From positions 15,969,102-16,033,101 of the forward strand of contig CM029669.1 of the NCBI GenBank assembly GCA_017311315.1: a DNA stretch of 64,000 nucleotides. Direction: 5' to 3'. The position numbers and the translations under genes were made by a program. The stretch is from Dendrocalamus latiflorus (lineage: Eukaryota > Streptophyta > Magnoliopsida > Poales > Poaceae). The notes beneath the pieces are model-generated. The model ran no database searches. It was not told where the DNA came from and was given only the letters and a program-made list of their open reading frames with translations. Below, piece after piece: positions 45,196 to 56,890 of the stretch (within the stretch, counting starts at the first letter, position 1; each line of letters begins with the position of its first letter).

Positions 45196-45702
45196 TTTCG
45201 ATCGAGAGCTGAAGCATCGCGCGCCCTTCCCCTGCGCACACGCGGCCGCCCTCCCCCCGCGCGGCCGGCTTGCCCTCCCGCGGCCTTCCGTCCGCCGCCC
45301 TTCCCCTGCGCACACGCGGCCGCCCTCCCCCCGTGCGGCCGGCTTGCCCTCCCGCGGCCTTCCGTCCGCCGCCCTTCCCCTGCGCACACGCGGCCGCCCT
45401 TCCCCCTGCGCGGCCGGCTTGACCTCCCACGGCCTTCCGTCCGCCGCCCTTCCCCTGCGCACACGCGGCCGCCCTTCCCCCTGCGTGGCCGGCTTGCCCT
45501 CCCGCGGCCTTCTGTCCGCCGCCCTTCCCCTGCGCACACGCGGCCGCCCACGAGGGAGATCGCCGGGTCAGCCCACAAGGCGCTGGTGCTGCCCACCGAC
45601 AGCCTCCCCGACGACTTCGACTGGAGGGACCACGGCGCCGTCGGGCCGTCAAGAACCAGGAACCAGGTACCCAGGATTTCAATGGGTAATATGAGGAGTT
45701 GA
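45187..45702 (+). CDS. Chimeric ORF: GC-rich repeat protein fused to cysteine-protease fragment
   Basis: A 171-codon frame whose ATG lies in the MULE TIR. Codons of about 12-120 translate the 74-bp tandem array into Arg/Pro/Ala-rich repeats. Codons of about 121-154 read REIAGSAHKALVLPT then DSLPDDFDWRDHGAVGP. This matches the start of the mature domain of papain-family enzymes of the RD19 type, where the D-W-R-D/E-H-G-A-V segment precedes the catalytic QGSCGSCW. A one-base slip then changes the frame (SRTRNQ where VKNQ is usual). The catalytic Cys, His and Asn regions are absent, so no protease activity is expected. The frame may run into retained intron DNA after CAG/GTACCC at about 45666. 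Expression is unknown. Confidence 0.6.
   Translation: MHGFRSRAEASRALPLRTRGRPPPARPACPPAAFRPPPFPCAHAAALPPCGRLALPRPSVRRPSPAHTRPPFPLRGRLDLPRPSVRRPSPAHTRPPFPLRGRLALPRPSVRRPSPAHTRPPTREIAGSAHKALVLPTDSLPDDFDWRDHGAVGPSRTRNQVPRISMGNMRS
45222..45555 (+). repeat. 74-75-bp GC-rich tandem array (4.4 units)
   Basis: Units start GCCCTTCCCCTGCGCACACG at 45222, 45296, 45370, 45445 and 45520 (last partial). Each contains GCGGCCGC. Units differ by a few bases, such as the CCCCCGCG/CCCCTGCG variants. Confidence 0.9.
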
Positions 45703-46089
45703 GGACAAGTGCAGCCCGATTGATTATATCAAGCAATTTTGATTTGTGAATCGTGTCTTGGCAAGGTTTGTCAAGCTTAATGGATGTACTTCTCTATCTG
45801 CACAGGATCAAGTTATATGCTCAAGTATTTCATCCACATCCAATAGAGTGAATGAATTTAGTTTATTACATAAGACTATAAGAGGAAATAGCTCAGTTTA
45901 ATTAAATATATGCATAGTTTGGTAGACTGATTATAGATTGTTAACATGGCTATTAGAACTGATGCCTATTTTTGCGAGTAGCTGCAATAGAGTAATTGAC
46001 AGTACATACATTACTAATTCTTAATGACACTTAATCTTCAAGTTAGTGTCGCACAGGAAGTAGTAACATAGATTTATTCTCGCCCAGGA

Positions 46090-46346
46090 ACACCTCCACC
46101 ACATGATAGGCGCGACGCCAGCCGACATGGATGCCGATAGGTATCTCTCTCTTTGCATCTTCTTTATTCGGTAGCAGAGCTTAAAAATTGCATGCGTGTT
46201 TCACATATGACTTTCGGCATATTTCATGTAGGCATGATGTGGAGGGGAGCTTTTCTGAACCTCTCCCAGAAGTCGATTGGGATAACATACAGATAGTAGA
46301 GACACATGATGACGAAGGGAGAATTGAACTTATGACTAAAGATTAG
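46090..46346 (+). pseudogene. Captured two-exon gene fragment (possibly MULE transposase N-terminus)
   Basis: Exon 1 ends ATPADMDADR at 46140. A GT...AG intron follows (46141-46231, 91 bp). The frame continues correctly in exon 2 as HDVEGSFSEPLPEVDWDN then IQIVETHDDEGRIELMTKD, with a stop at 46344-46346. Retention of an in-frame intron shows capture from genomic DNA, not cDNA. The acidic DWDN...V...D-D-E-G-R wording recalls N-terminal regions of plant MULE transposases, but this is a weak resemblance. No catalytic domain is present. Confidence 0.4.
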
Positions 46347-46976
46347 GTAGTTCTTCACAAACCTCAACCACTACTCCTAAGAGGATGCCTACTGTAGCTG
46401 CACCAAAGAAGGTGACTCCAAAGAGAAAGTTACAAAGTGGATGAATGATATTTTGTGAACCCACAAGAAGTTTATTTTGTTAGATGTGAACTCACAAATT
46501 ATTTGCTTTGAGATGTATCCTATTTGTGAGATGAACTCCTTTTTATTCTCATACTATGGATGTGAGATGAACTCTTTTTATTCTCGACTTTAGATTTGTG
46601 AGATGATACTATGGCTGTGATATGCATATGTCCAAAAATGATGAACTGTTACCGTCCTTTTTTTTTGCAAAATGAAACTGTTTTCTGCGAGGCCAGAGCA
46701 GCTTGTTTGTGTGTTCTTGTACGATACTAGTACTACTAGGCTACTAGCTGGTACGTTCATGCACACTATGCAAAAGTTAGCAACTTAGCAACAAAGAAAA
46801 AAAGCTAAAGTTAAAATGACTGAAATTTGATCTAGACCTAGCTGCTAGCTATTAAGCAAGAAGTGTTTGGAGCTCCAATGGTCTGAGAAACAAGAAACGT
46901 TTAGCATTGGGTAAGGGTATCACGTCATTTTCCCCTCAAGTCTCTTAGGTGTCCCTGCGCGTACCTGTATCATCCC

Positions 46977-47181
46977 TCCATGCATGTGAGAAATTAGCCA
47001 GGGGTAGAAGGGTCATTTCCAGTCCCTGAAATTAGAAAAAGAAAAAGAAAATGAATTAAAGGGATGAAATGTCATATTAATCAAGGGACTAATGTACTAC
47101 ATGGCATTTTTGCGAAGCCAACGTTAAGAGTGGCAAAAGTGCGAAGCCCATTCTTGAAGATGGCAAATCATCAATTTTCTC
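46977..47181 (-). repeat. Right TIR of Pack-MULE
   Basis: Inverted partner of 44991-45195 with few differences. Confidence 0.9.
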
Positions 47182-47191
47182 TACTAAAGCC

Positions 47192-48116
47192 TAAGCAGAC
47201 CAAAAATTTCCAAACACTGCACCTAATTCCGCACGCAGGAACTGAAACAAAGCACAGGCAAAGAGGGATAAGGTGTGGGGGAAGGGAGGGAGACAGTGTG
47301 ATCACTAGACGTTGGCAACTTGGCATTGAGGATGTCACAGATGTCGAGGTTGATGGCCTAGTCACGCCCCATGATGAGGTGGCTCATCGCCTTCTCCACC
47401 CACGATGCCGCCTGCCGTGCCGACGCGGTGGCTGTCGCCACCACAGCCCTACCAAGTACATAGCCAAAGGCCGCGGGCTATAGGGTATCTAGGGTTTTGA
47501 CTCCCCGAGGAGGCGAGCAATAATTATGCCACTGGTGCTGTTATTACTAAAGGCGTGGATGTGGATTGTGAATTGGAGGTGAGGGATGACACCAGCCGAT
47601 CGATTCTGCCCCCATGGTGAACATGCCGAGGCAGCGCTAAAGCGATGAGGGGAAGGAGGCGTACGCGAAGATGGAGAGGGCAATAGATCTGGAAGACGAG
47701 TCGGTGGGCTGAGGTGGTGGGGTGGGGGAGGTGGCGCGGAGGAGGGGCAGCGGCCCAGATGCCAGGGGGAGCGGGGAGGAGACGGGATGGAGGAAGACGC
47801 GAGCAGCGTGTTAGGAGGGGGGAGGAGACGCTCGCATTGGGACCAGTCAATGTGTCCTAGAGCAAGGGTGCAGCGCCTATGATTCTGGACCCGTGCATGG
47901 ATTGGTATGAACGGTGTGGATTAGATTTTTTGAAGGTAGATAAACCACCATCAATAAAGTAGTAGAGATTATGAAGGCAAAAACCACCCAATTCTGTAAT
48001 GAGCTGGTTTGTGTCGTGGTGGTTTATGCACGAGTTTGTCTTGTAGCTTAACAGGTTGGTTTGAGGCACAACACTGTGTTCCCAACGAGTGCCTAGTACT
48101 TCGCATGCGGATTTGC
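47192..48116. other. Unassigned; possible gene-fragment scrap on minus strand
   Basis: The minus strand around 47330-47470 reads VLGRAVVATATASARQAASW followed by VEKAMSHLIMGRD and a stop. This is gene-like in composition but not recognised. The rest has no supported feature. Confidence 0.3.
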
Positions 48117-48352
48117 AGGCCTGATCTTTTTGTTTCGGCTTACAGGTTTTGGCTACGGTTTATAGTTTTTGGGCTGTTCGCGAGAGAGAATATAGAGTAA
48201 CAGAAATTCGCGTACAGTTTTAGCCGATATAAGTTATTACATTGTGTACTACAATCTACTTGTAAACTTTATCTTAAAAAGACATTTCGTTTGAAAGCTA
48301 ATTACTATAAAAAAATTGAAATGCAGCTTTAGAAGCTGAAAAGAAGAGAACC
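48117..48352 (+). mobile_element. MITE family A, copy 4
   Basis: A relative of the 10738 MITE: GGCCTGATCTTTTTG start, CGATATAAGTTATTAC centre, TTCGTTTGAAAGCTAATTAC box. The right end is worn. Confidence 0.65.
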
Positions 48353-49304
48353 ATAAACTCCTGCAGGCTTAGGTTTGGCGGGACGCAGCCCGGTCCGGAC
48401 GGCGGTTTCCCACGGACTGCCTGGTCTGTCTCGCTATCTTGACGAGATTTTGGCCTTGGTTTATAATGATTCAACAAATCTACTAACATCCCTGGCGAAA
48501 TCGTCTGTACTTGGGGCGTTTCTTCACATGTGATGAACTCAACAACTGGGACCAGAAGGATTAACCCTGAATAATCTCGCTGTAATTTCGTTTATGTTCA
48601 GGACTGATTTGCAATGCCGGGTGCGTTGCAACGTTCAGGACTGGAATCAGGGTGTTTATCCTTAAAGAAAACATCCATAGGTACTTTTAGTGCATGCTAG
48701 TGGTCCAAACTTTAAAGTTGGAATGTGTTTTCGAACGGAGGTAGCAGTCTTAAGTTTTTAGGTTTTGATGAGCATCACTCGATACACCCTATGTTTTTAA
48801 GAGGAACGGAGGTAGCAGAAACGCACGACGTTTTGCGCGGATGGTGATTGGGGTCGCGTGGCGGCTGGCGGGCTGATCCGGGTAGAGTGCAAGAGCGGCG
48901 CGGCCACACGTGGGCATGAGAGAAGCCCAAGGTCGGAAGCAACCGTGGATCATGTGCTCAACTCGTCCGCCGAGCCCAAGATGACAGGATCTCCGCGCGC
49001 GCGTTGCGAGAGTGCCAGGCGAGAACCCACGAAGACGAACACTACAGACGCGCGGCCGCGGCCGAGCTGGTTGGGAGAGCGCGTGTCGGCCCGGGCCGCT
49101 GCGCAGCCCATGCGGGCGCGCGGCCCGCGTGAGTACCGACGAACAACGCCCGGCCGAAGCTTTGCGCGGCGGGCGGCTTCGTTTCCGCGGTTCGCTGTGC
49201 CGTCCGCGCGCGCTACTCGGCGGTCGTACCCACGCCCAAGCACCGTGCTGCACCCGAACGGTGATTTGCGGAACCCGCACAGGCGGCGTGGCGTTGCACG
49301 CGAT
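48353..49304. other. GC-rich, CpG-dense stretch without a recognised gene
   Basis: 48820-49300 is very CpG-rich and open in several frames on both strands, none with a known motif. It could be a CpG-rich promoter or first-exon area, or GC-biased repeat. The hAT insertion at 49305 lies at its right edge. Confidence 0.35.
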
Positions 49305-49877
49305 TAGAGGTGGCAACGGGTACATACCCATTAGGTATAGCCACCTTATATTTGCACCCGACATATATAACTCCACCCGTTATGATACCCATACCCGCAC
49401 ACGGGTATAGAAACTTACCCGTACCCTCACCCGTGTAGGTATTTATACCCGACGGGTAACCCACACCCGATTAGTTTGCTGAAGTATCATCTTGTACAAT
49501 TTAGAACTAAAATCTTCCTCTTTCTATTTAGCTTATTCCAGAGTATCAGCTAGTTATTTGTTGAGTTCTTTTCCTTAATGTTGATGCCAAATGATTAATA
49601 TGGTACAAAACTCTCTTAGTAATGTGTAAATTCGCCACCATGAAGCACATGATTCTATGTAGGCTACTAGGCAGAATTGATAAGGTATGCGGGTATATTT
49701 TACCCACGGGTATACGGGTACAGGTAATATACAGCCGTACCCGCACCCGCTCTACCCGATGGGTAGAGATTCTTGCCCATCAGTATACCCGCGGGTGAAG
49801 ATATCTTTCCATGCCCACCTCCTTATTTGGTAAAACCCATCGGGTACTCGGGTTTCGGGTACCCATTGCCACCTCTA
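49305..49877. mobile_element. hAT-type non-autonomous element, copy 2
   Basis: 573 bp. Terminal inverted repeats TAGAGGTGGCAACGGGTA and TACCCATTGCCACCTCTA. Exact 8-bp duplication CACGCGAT (49297-49304, 49878-49885), the hAT signature. Subterminal zones are full of TACCCG/CGGGTA repeats that a transposase may bind. No transposase. Better preserved than 19356-19918. Confidence 0.93.
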
Positions 49878-49885
49878 CACGCGAT

Positions 49886-50639
49886 GCAGATGCCGAAGGA
49901 GCAAGACGTCCCACCGCAAACCTGCTTAATGTGGCTTTTGGCTGTAACGATTGAAAATATATTGTAATTGTTGTTACTTTTTTAATTAAATTTAAAAAAT
50001 TAAAAAAATGTTACACACAATGCAAAAGAATAAGAAAAAAACTAAAATTAAGAAGTTAGAAGTTGTAACCGTTTGAAGCTTGCTTATTAACTTTGAACGT
50101 GGCCACCTTACGATTTCGTTTTCGTAGGATGTTGATGAAGCTTGCTTATTAACTTTGAATATGGCCACCTTACGATTTCGTTTCCGTAGGACCAGAGGCG
50201 AAACCACACCTCGAAAAGGGTAGGCTTCAGTTTGGAGAGTAGGAAAATATCTAGTGTACAGTCCGGGTAAATTCAATCTAGCCTAGGTAATATTTTCATG
50301 GTCCAGCTCAGATAGTCTAGATTATTCTACCACTGAATTTGGGCATATCCAAATCCTCGATTCGCTAGAATATGGCGCCATATGGGCATTGCATACATAT
50401 CCTCGGACAGTCAGCACTCTGCACATAACTGACGCCCATGCCACGGTGTCAGGCCATCCCACGAGGAACTCGCTCTTTTAGACAGTGAGTACCATCTAGG
50501 ATCATGCTCGCCGCGAGACAGACTACTACTAGTCTCATCAGCAAAGAACCCAACGGCGAAAGGCATCACCACACTCCGCACTTGCCACTCACGTCCTTCT
50601 GTAAGACCACGTGGAGAACATCTTATGGTTATGATGAGT
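49886..50639. other. Unassigned intergenic
   Basis: No gene supported. Holds the 62-bp duplication at 50074-50193. Confidence 0.4.
50074..50193. repeat. 62-bp tandem duplication
   Basis: Two units beginning TGAAGCTTGCTTATTAAC at 50074 and 50136, with three or four differences between them. Confidence 0.85.
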
Positions 50640-53244
50640 ATTTAACCTGTGGATTAGAGTATCTGCGGAGGTTAAATTTGGTTTTTGAAGAATTTGCAAA
50701 AAATCACTTTTTAGTTTATGGATTAGTCTGGCATACGACTACTGGAATATTCGTTGTTTACGACTTTATGGTCAATTGGTTCAATCGGCTGTATATTGAT
50801 CGTTCCGATCGGCAGGTCTAATCGGCATTTGTGCGAGATTGGCAGAACGCCCACGGGGTGGTCAAAAGCTTCGGTGCCTGAACGACCCTGGATGGTTGAT
50901 GGTCGTAGCTTACTGCCTGGTCATGATCGGTAGTCGTAAGCCATGGTGTTCCGTAGTTGTAAGCCGTGACGATCGATAGTCATAGCCTGCGTGATCAATA
51001 GTCGTAGCGATCGGTTGTGATGGTCGTAGGCTTATGGTAGGTACTCGTTGGCTTCGAGTGTCTCATTTCTTGAGCACCCAAGTACTCGTGTCAGACCAGC
51101 CGGTGGTTAGACTGGCTTCTCTCGGTGGTATGAGGTTATTCTCTAGAATTCTTGGAGTTTGGTCATGGGTTGACCTGGGTGTTGTTATATGTGTGCACAT
51201 GGGTTTATTGTTTGATTCTAGGATTAGGATCAGTAATTTGGGTGCATACATTTTGCATTGTTGTATGGATAAATTGCACAAATTGATGATCTTTGTGTCT
51301 TGTGTGGTGCTATGTGACAATTTACTTTTTAGTGTTGGTTACAGGACTTTGAAGCTAGGTCATGGTGAGACGTAGGTAGATCGGGACTAGACACAGGGTG
51401 GTGTTGAGGTTCAGAACGGTCTGGGAGATGCTTAATATGATTGAGGCTTGCAGGGTGGTTGCAAGCCGGGACGACGAGGAACTAGAGCGGGAGCTACCGG
51501 TGGAGGACATGACAGGCAACAGCAAGGTGGACTAGGACTAAGCTTAGAGAGGAATTGAGGTCCTGTGCAGTTGAGGATGCCGGGTGCCATCATGCGCGAG
51601 GAGAAGCACGTGATGCACCAAGTGACTTGGGTCATTTGCAAGTGAGGACAGTTCGATGGGATCCGGATGCGTGAGAGGCTTGGTAACAAGTCATTGGGGC
51701 CACATGGAAGATGGCGAAGCATGGGCGAAGCTTCGTGGCAATAGAAGCGGGAAGCTTCGAGGAAGACGGTAGAGGGGCATTTTGGTAAATTGCTCAATAC
51801 CGGGAAAAGTGGCGGTTTGTGAAACTGTGGTATTGGCCTAAGTGGTTTAGGTCATGCATGTGCTGAAAATGTGAAGTGGATCAAGTGTTGATTCACTAAT
51901 GGGTTAATGGTTCTAAGCCGTTTTGAGAAGCATGCGTGGGTAAAACTCAGTGTTATGTGGGGTTATATGTTATCCCCGGTATGGCCTAATGGGTGAATCC
52001 ATTAGGTTTTGGTTTAGGTTGTGAGCCTATAAAAGAGGAGGGGAGGCAAGAGTTAGGGTTTGAGAAGGTTTGCTAAGTCTTTTGGTGGCTAGCTCCTCCT
52101 CCCTCCCATGGGAGTTGGATTAGATGGTGGGTGTGTGCTCTAGCTTTAGACCTCTGTCCTCCTGAGTAAAGTGGCTGTAAAATCAATCATCTCAAGTGAG
52201 CAATTCATCAATCTTTGATTTATATTTTGTGTATATTGTCTAATTGATTTTGCTCTGGTTTTAAGTTGGTTTTTCTTCTCTCAACCCCTTCCTGATCTTG
52301 TTATATTGTTCTTGTTTCGGCTGGGTTGACCTCTCTTCTGTTCTTCTCTTGATCTTACTATGCCAAGGACATGGATGAGTGGAGATAATCTCTTGAGATC
52401 GACCTCCAATCATTTAGGCACATCAACAGCAAGTTTATCAAGAAATCCCATGTTTACTTGATTTTGATCCCATTAGGTGATTTCTTAATCTGGAGGTTTA
52501 TGGCTTGATTTTGTTGATGCTCTGACTTGCTGTGACTTGTGGGAATGTAATTAAAGCCACCTTGGCTATCTTTGACCCACGAACAAGTTCTGATCAATGA
52601 TTTCGGTTTTAGATCTCAGTTCATGTGTGTTTACTCAAATCGCAAAAAGGTCTCATCTTAGTCATGGATTTTTCGATTCAAAATTGGAACAACCTCTTGA
52701 GACCATAAGCAATTTGCGTATAAAGTTTCATGGCCATTTGATCTTTTAATCAATAGATATGTGGATTTTAGATATTGCGGTCGTGCGATTGCTCTTTTCT
52801 TCCGAATCACTTTCGACCATGTCTGGTTTCAACCACAGTCAAGTTTCAGATGGCATCACATCTGATTTTGACTACTCAATGATTTTAGATCTGGTGGTCG
52901 TGCACCTCCTCTGATACTTCTAGTCATTTACTATCGCATCTGCTTTCGATTGCTCAATAGTCTTAGATCGTGTGGTCGTGTGCCTCTTCTGATTCTTTTA
53001 GTCAATTGAAAGTTTTGTCAACTTTGGTTCTCGTGAAAACCTTATTCTTCTAGGATAAACGGTAGTACCACAAACTTTGTAGCGGTAGTACCAGAGTCCC
53101 TGTTCTCCAACACTTTGGTTTTCGACCATTTAGTGGTCGTCGACCACACTGGTCGAGGTTCAACTTGTTGTGACCACTTCATTTTGACTTGTTAAAAATT
53201 TCTATGCACCATTCATCCCCCTCTGTTGTCTATCCGGTACTACA
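50640..53244 (+). repeat. SIRE-type LTR (solo)
   Basis: Follows the 7280-8995 LTR in order: the GTGTGGTGCTATGTGA segment, the GACTAGACACAGGGTGG-like segment, TATAAAAGAGGAGGGG near 52027, GGTAGTACC repeats at 53050-53095, and the terminus CCCCTCTGTTG...GGTACTACA. A TCGTAG-rich zone at 50870-51030 is peculiar to this copy. No internal element sequence is attached. The left boundary is approximate. Confidence 0.65.
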
Positions 53245-54192
53245 TCTTCAATCCATTCTAACCCCTTTAACTTTTGCTTAAGTTCAAAAATCAATCATTA
53301 ACTTTAAAATTAAATGTTTGACATCTTCGATATCTCTAATCCGATACAAAACACCTCCTCACTCTAAACCACCCTAGTTTAAACTCGTGTACGTAGCATA
53401 GGTGACATACATACAATGAGTCTCCGTAAATAAAACATTTTATATTTTCTCTATAACCCTATGTGATGTCTTCATCCACATCACATCTTCACTTCTCTCT
53501 TCCGCTCAACAACGTTGCCGCCTCCACTTCCACTGGCTGTCGGCTACCACTTGGTCTGCCTCTCTCTACTTTTGTGGGGTGCTAGTGGTGGGGCCAAGAC
53601 GCTTAGAGGCAGCGGGCAACGTTGAATCAGCGGCGCTTCAAAGGAGCACTACTCGCTGATGTTGCTATGGCTTGCTGCTACGTCTTATAGATCTTGACTA
53701 GCAGGATGACGGACTGAGACAAGCAAGCTCAGATAGCTAGCAACTCTAAGAATGAATGGACACAAATAAAGTTGAATAATTGATGCGATTTCATCCATTC
53801 ATAATTAGTTAGATGGAATCATATTCCTTTTTGCATCGACGTATTCCGATTGGGTTAGGGATAAAGAGCAGATATGGGGGAGAGAGAGAGAGAAGGGACT
53901 CATGCACACGTGTGTGTAGCCATTGTCGCCCACAAGCGCGCCACCGAAGCAATCTGGTCATGCGTCCTTGCCACTGGTGGCTCGTGCGTGTAACCCTACC
54001 ACCATCGTTGCGTGCTATGGTAGAGAAAGAAGAGGGGGGAATTAGAAGGGTGCCATCAGGAAGGTCCGTGGAGAGAGAAGTAAGGGAAAGAGGATGAGAG
54101 GGGAGGAAAACGGTAAACAAGAAAGACATTACAAGTTGACATATGGATCTTATTATATTTTTAAATTTTATTTGTTGATTCACGAAGAGAGG

Positions 54193-54888
54193 TGTTGCAG
54201 TTTATGACCACCCTGACAGTCGTTACGACCACTTTGAGTCTAGCTATGACCACGTTGTGGCTGCTTCGACCACATACTCGTAACTTCAGCTGACGAAAGT
54301 TACGACCATGTTCACGCTGCACTACGCTCATTCGACCATGTAGTATGCTCGATCACCGTAGTTGTAACTTGATTACGACCACATTGAAGACTCTATCGAC
54401 CACCGTGATTGTAAAGCTTACGGCCACGCCTTCTGCTCCGTGACTATGGTCATAACTCATTTACGACCACATCTTCAGCTCCTGCAGACACCTCCACTCG
54501 ATCATTGTGGTCGTAACTTGTTTACAACCATGTCTGCGAACACGTCAAACTCGATACTCGATAATTTTCCTAGAGCCAAAGCCACTCATTCATCTCTTCT
54601 TTATTTCTCTTTCCTCTCATTCGATCACACCGATCGCTTCCTTCTCACTATTCTCTCATTATATTGCTCTCCTTTTATACCCGACTCTACGACTAAGAAA
54701 CAGAAAATCATACAACTCAAAAACAGATTGGAACCAGACTCAACTATGACTCAACTTCTATGACTACGACATGAACTCAAAAAACTGACTCGTGCTCATA
54801 CACGAACTTGTACATGACTACGACCACTGACTCGTACTCATACACGACTACGACCCACAAACCGAAAACAAGATTACTAACTCTAACA
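54193..54888 (-). repeat. 3' LTR (element orientation)
   Basis: 696 bp, rich in TACGACCAC/GTGGTCGTA motifs. About 80 bp shorter than its partner through a few small deletions. Confidence 0.85.
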
Positions 54889-55439
54889 ATCACCTCCTTA
54901 ATCTTGTTTCTCCATCTTGATCATACCAATCTTCTCTCTTGCTTCCACTTCTTCCTTCTGCTTGCACTCCCGTGCGCCGTTCCTTCCTAAGCCTTGCACA
55001 ATTCGACGCTTGCAACGTCTCACACCTGGACTAATCCTGTCCTTCCTTGCATGCCTGTCTAGGCTGGAGCACCTGCTCCCACAGCCACCTTGGCTTCGCC
55101 ATTACCTGAGCCTCCCATTCCTATCTCTTGGACCAAGTCTGTCTGCTTTCCCGCTTATATCTTAGCTGAGACTACACTGCCCCTAACTCCTGTCTCCAAT
55201 GCTTCCCGCGTTCCCTCTGCAAAACCATAAAAGACCACACCAACATGTACTCCAGGTCTTCCTCTTGGACCTTGTGCACCTTTTTGATATGCCTCCCGCA
55301 TGCATGATTTCATTGGAGTGACACTCGCATCACCTCCACCAACTGCATGCGCTCTGGAGCCGCTGCTCCCTTCATGCACACCTGCATGCACGCCATGCTT
55401 GCCTCCTGCTGCCTTTGCACCTCGTCCATCCGTACCTAT

Positions 55440-56870
55440 TTTCATATAAACCTGTTTACAAGTTTTCAAAGAAATCTTGTACAATCGATTTGGAGATCTC
55501 TTCACTTTCATCAACAGATCTTTATTCTTACCGTATACATGCAAGAACTCATCCTACAGTACCACCCCGCACCCTCTTTCTGTCATCTGCCCGAGACTAA
55601 GTATGTTGTTACACAGACTTGATATAAAGTAAATCCCTGTCAACAATTTCTTATCTCCATTCTTATATTGCAACATCATCGTCCATTTGCCTCTTATCTC
55701 CACCATAGAGCCGTCGCCAAACTTGACCTTGCCCCAAACCTTCTCGTCGAGCTCATGAAACATGGAGCGATCTCCCGTCATGTGGTTGCTTTCTTCATTG
55801 CCCAACACCACTGATCCGTGTTATCATAACTATATTCCTTCGTGTATAGTTTTGGAACTATGTCCTCCTCATTCAGTATCACCATGATCGGCGCCTTTTC
55901 AACATATGAGGAGAGAAGTAGTCCCGGTTTTTCTTCTTCTTTTTCATCTTAGAGAGGTTCACCTCCCTGTCCTTTTTCTTGCTTCGACAATCCGAAGCAT
56001 AGCCTGTACTTGTTACAATTGAAACACTTTATATGGCTGTGGCATCCTGACGCGTAGTGCCCATATTCGCCACATTCAAAGCACTTGACATGTGACTTAT
56101 TACGAGATCTATCACCACCATTTTACCCAGCCTTGTCTCCATAGCCACCTTTGTCGCCTCGACCACGCCACCTCCCGCAGTGTTTGATGAGCCATGACCG
56201 TCTCTCGGATCTCCCTTTACTAGCAATGCCTGCTCGTTGTGAGTCTGAGATCCCTGCTCGTTACGTGACTGAAACCCCTTCAGTAACTCCTCATGCGCCT
56301 TGAGAGAGCCAGTGATCTCCTCTATCTTATTCTTGTCTAGATTGGAGGAGTACATAAGTGTGGTGACAACAGGTCTGTACTTCTCTGGAAGCATGCGTAA
56401 GTACTTCTTCATTGCCACATATTCCTATATCTTGTCACCAAGAGAGTTAATCTGATTGTACAACAACGTCAGCTTGCCGGTGAACTCATCCACCGACTGG
56501 GTCTCTCCCATCTTCAGATTCTCGAACTCGCTCTACAAAATCTGGAGCCACACCTCCTTCACACAATCAACGCCATCATGCATCATCTAAAGCGTCTCCC
56601 ATGCCTCCCGTGCTGCCTCCTTGCCAATGAGCTGATGCATCATCCACCTGGCACCACCTAGTAGATGATGGCCAAAGCCGTCTGATCCACCTTGTCGTCC
56701 ACCTCCTTATCCTTCTCTTTCAGATCGTCTGCACCCCAAACTCCCTGGCGCGCATGTTTGCCTTCATCTTCATTGCTCACACCAGGTAATTGTCGGTTGT
56801 CAAGAAAGGGTACTAGAGGGAGATTAGCCCACCCTAGGCCTTCGCTTTATCACCCATGATCTTTAGAAAT
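55440..56870 (-). pseudogene. gag: Copia Gag and partial protease
   Basis: Minus strand from about 56750. UBN2-type Gag includes KEVDDKVDQTALAIIY, GETQSVDEFTGKLTLLYNQI and KKYLRMLPEKYRPVVTTLMY. In a shifted frame there is a perfect zinc knuckle CFECGEYGHYASGC (56042-56083), with a worn second one after it. The protease part then reads NEESNHMTGDRSMFHELDEK and FGDGSMVEIRGK (55554-55811), and continues to LLMKVKRSPNRLYKISL near 55490 before similarity ends. Four in-frame TAG stops in gag (plus-strand CTA at 56658, 56587, 56533 and 56425) and a frameshift near 56100 kill the protein. In wild-type relatives Gag assembles particles and protease cuts the polyprotein. Confidence 0.85.
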
Positions 56871-56890
56871 CAACTGGTTCTGATACCACT

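Larger units (their letters stand above)
44991..47181. mobile_element. Pack-MULE carrying host-gene fragments
   Basis: A 2.2-kb Mutator-like element. The TIRs of 205 bp (44991-45195 and 46977-47181) start GAGAAAATTGATGATTTGCC and are highly similar. A perfect 10-bp duplication TACTAAAGCC flanks it (44981-44990, 47182-47191), in the 9-11-bp range of Mutator transposition. The interior has no full transposase. It holds a 74-bp GC-rich tandem array, a papain-type cysteine-protease fragment and a second two-exon fragment with its intron retained. That combination defines a Pack-MULE, mobilised by a MULE transposase made elsewhere. Confidence 0.92.

Noticed and set aside
45143..45736. 197-codon minus-strand frame over the tandem array
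   Set aside because: Antisense reading of the 74-bp repeats; Gly/Arg/Ala repeats with no family. The plus-strand frame has a recognisable protease segment.
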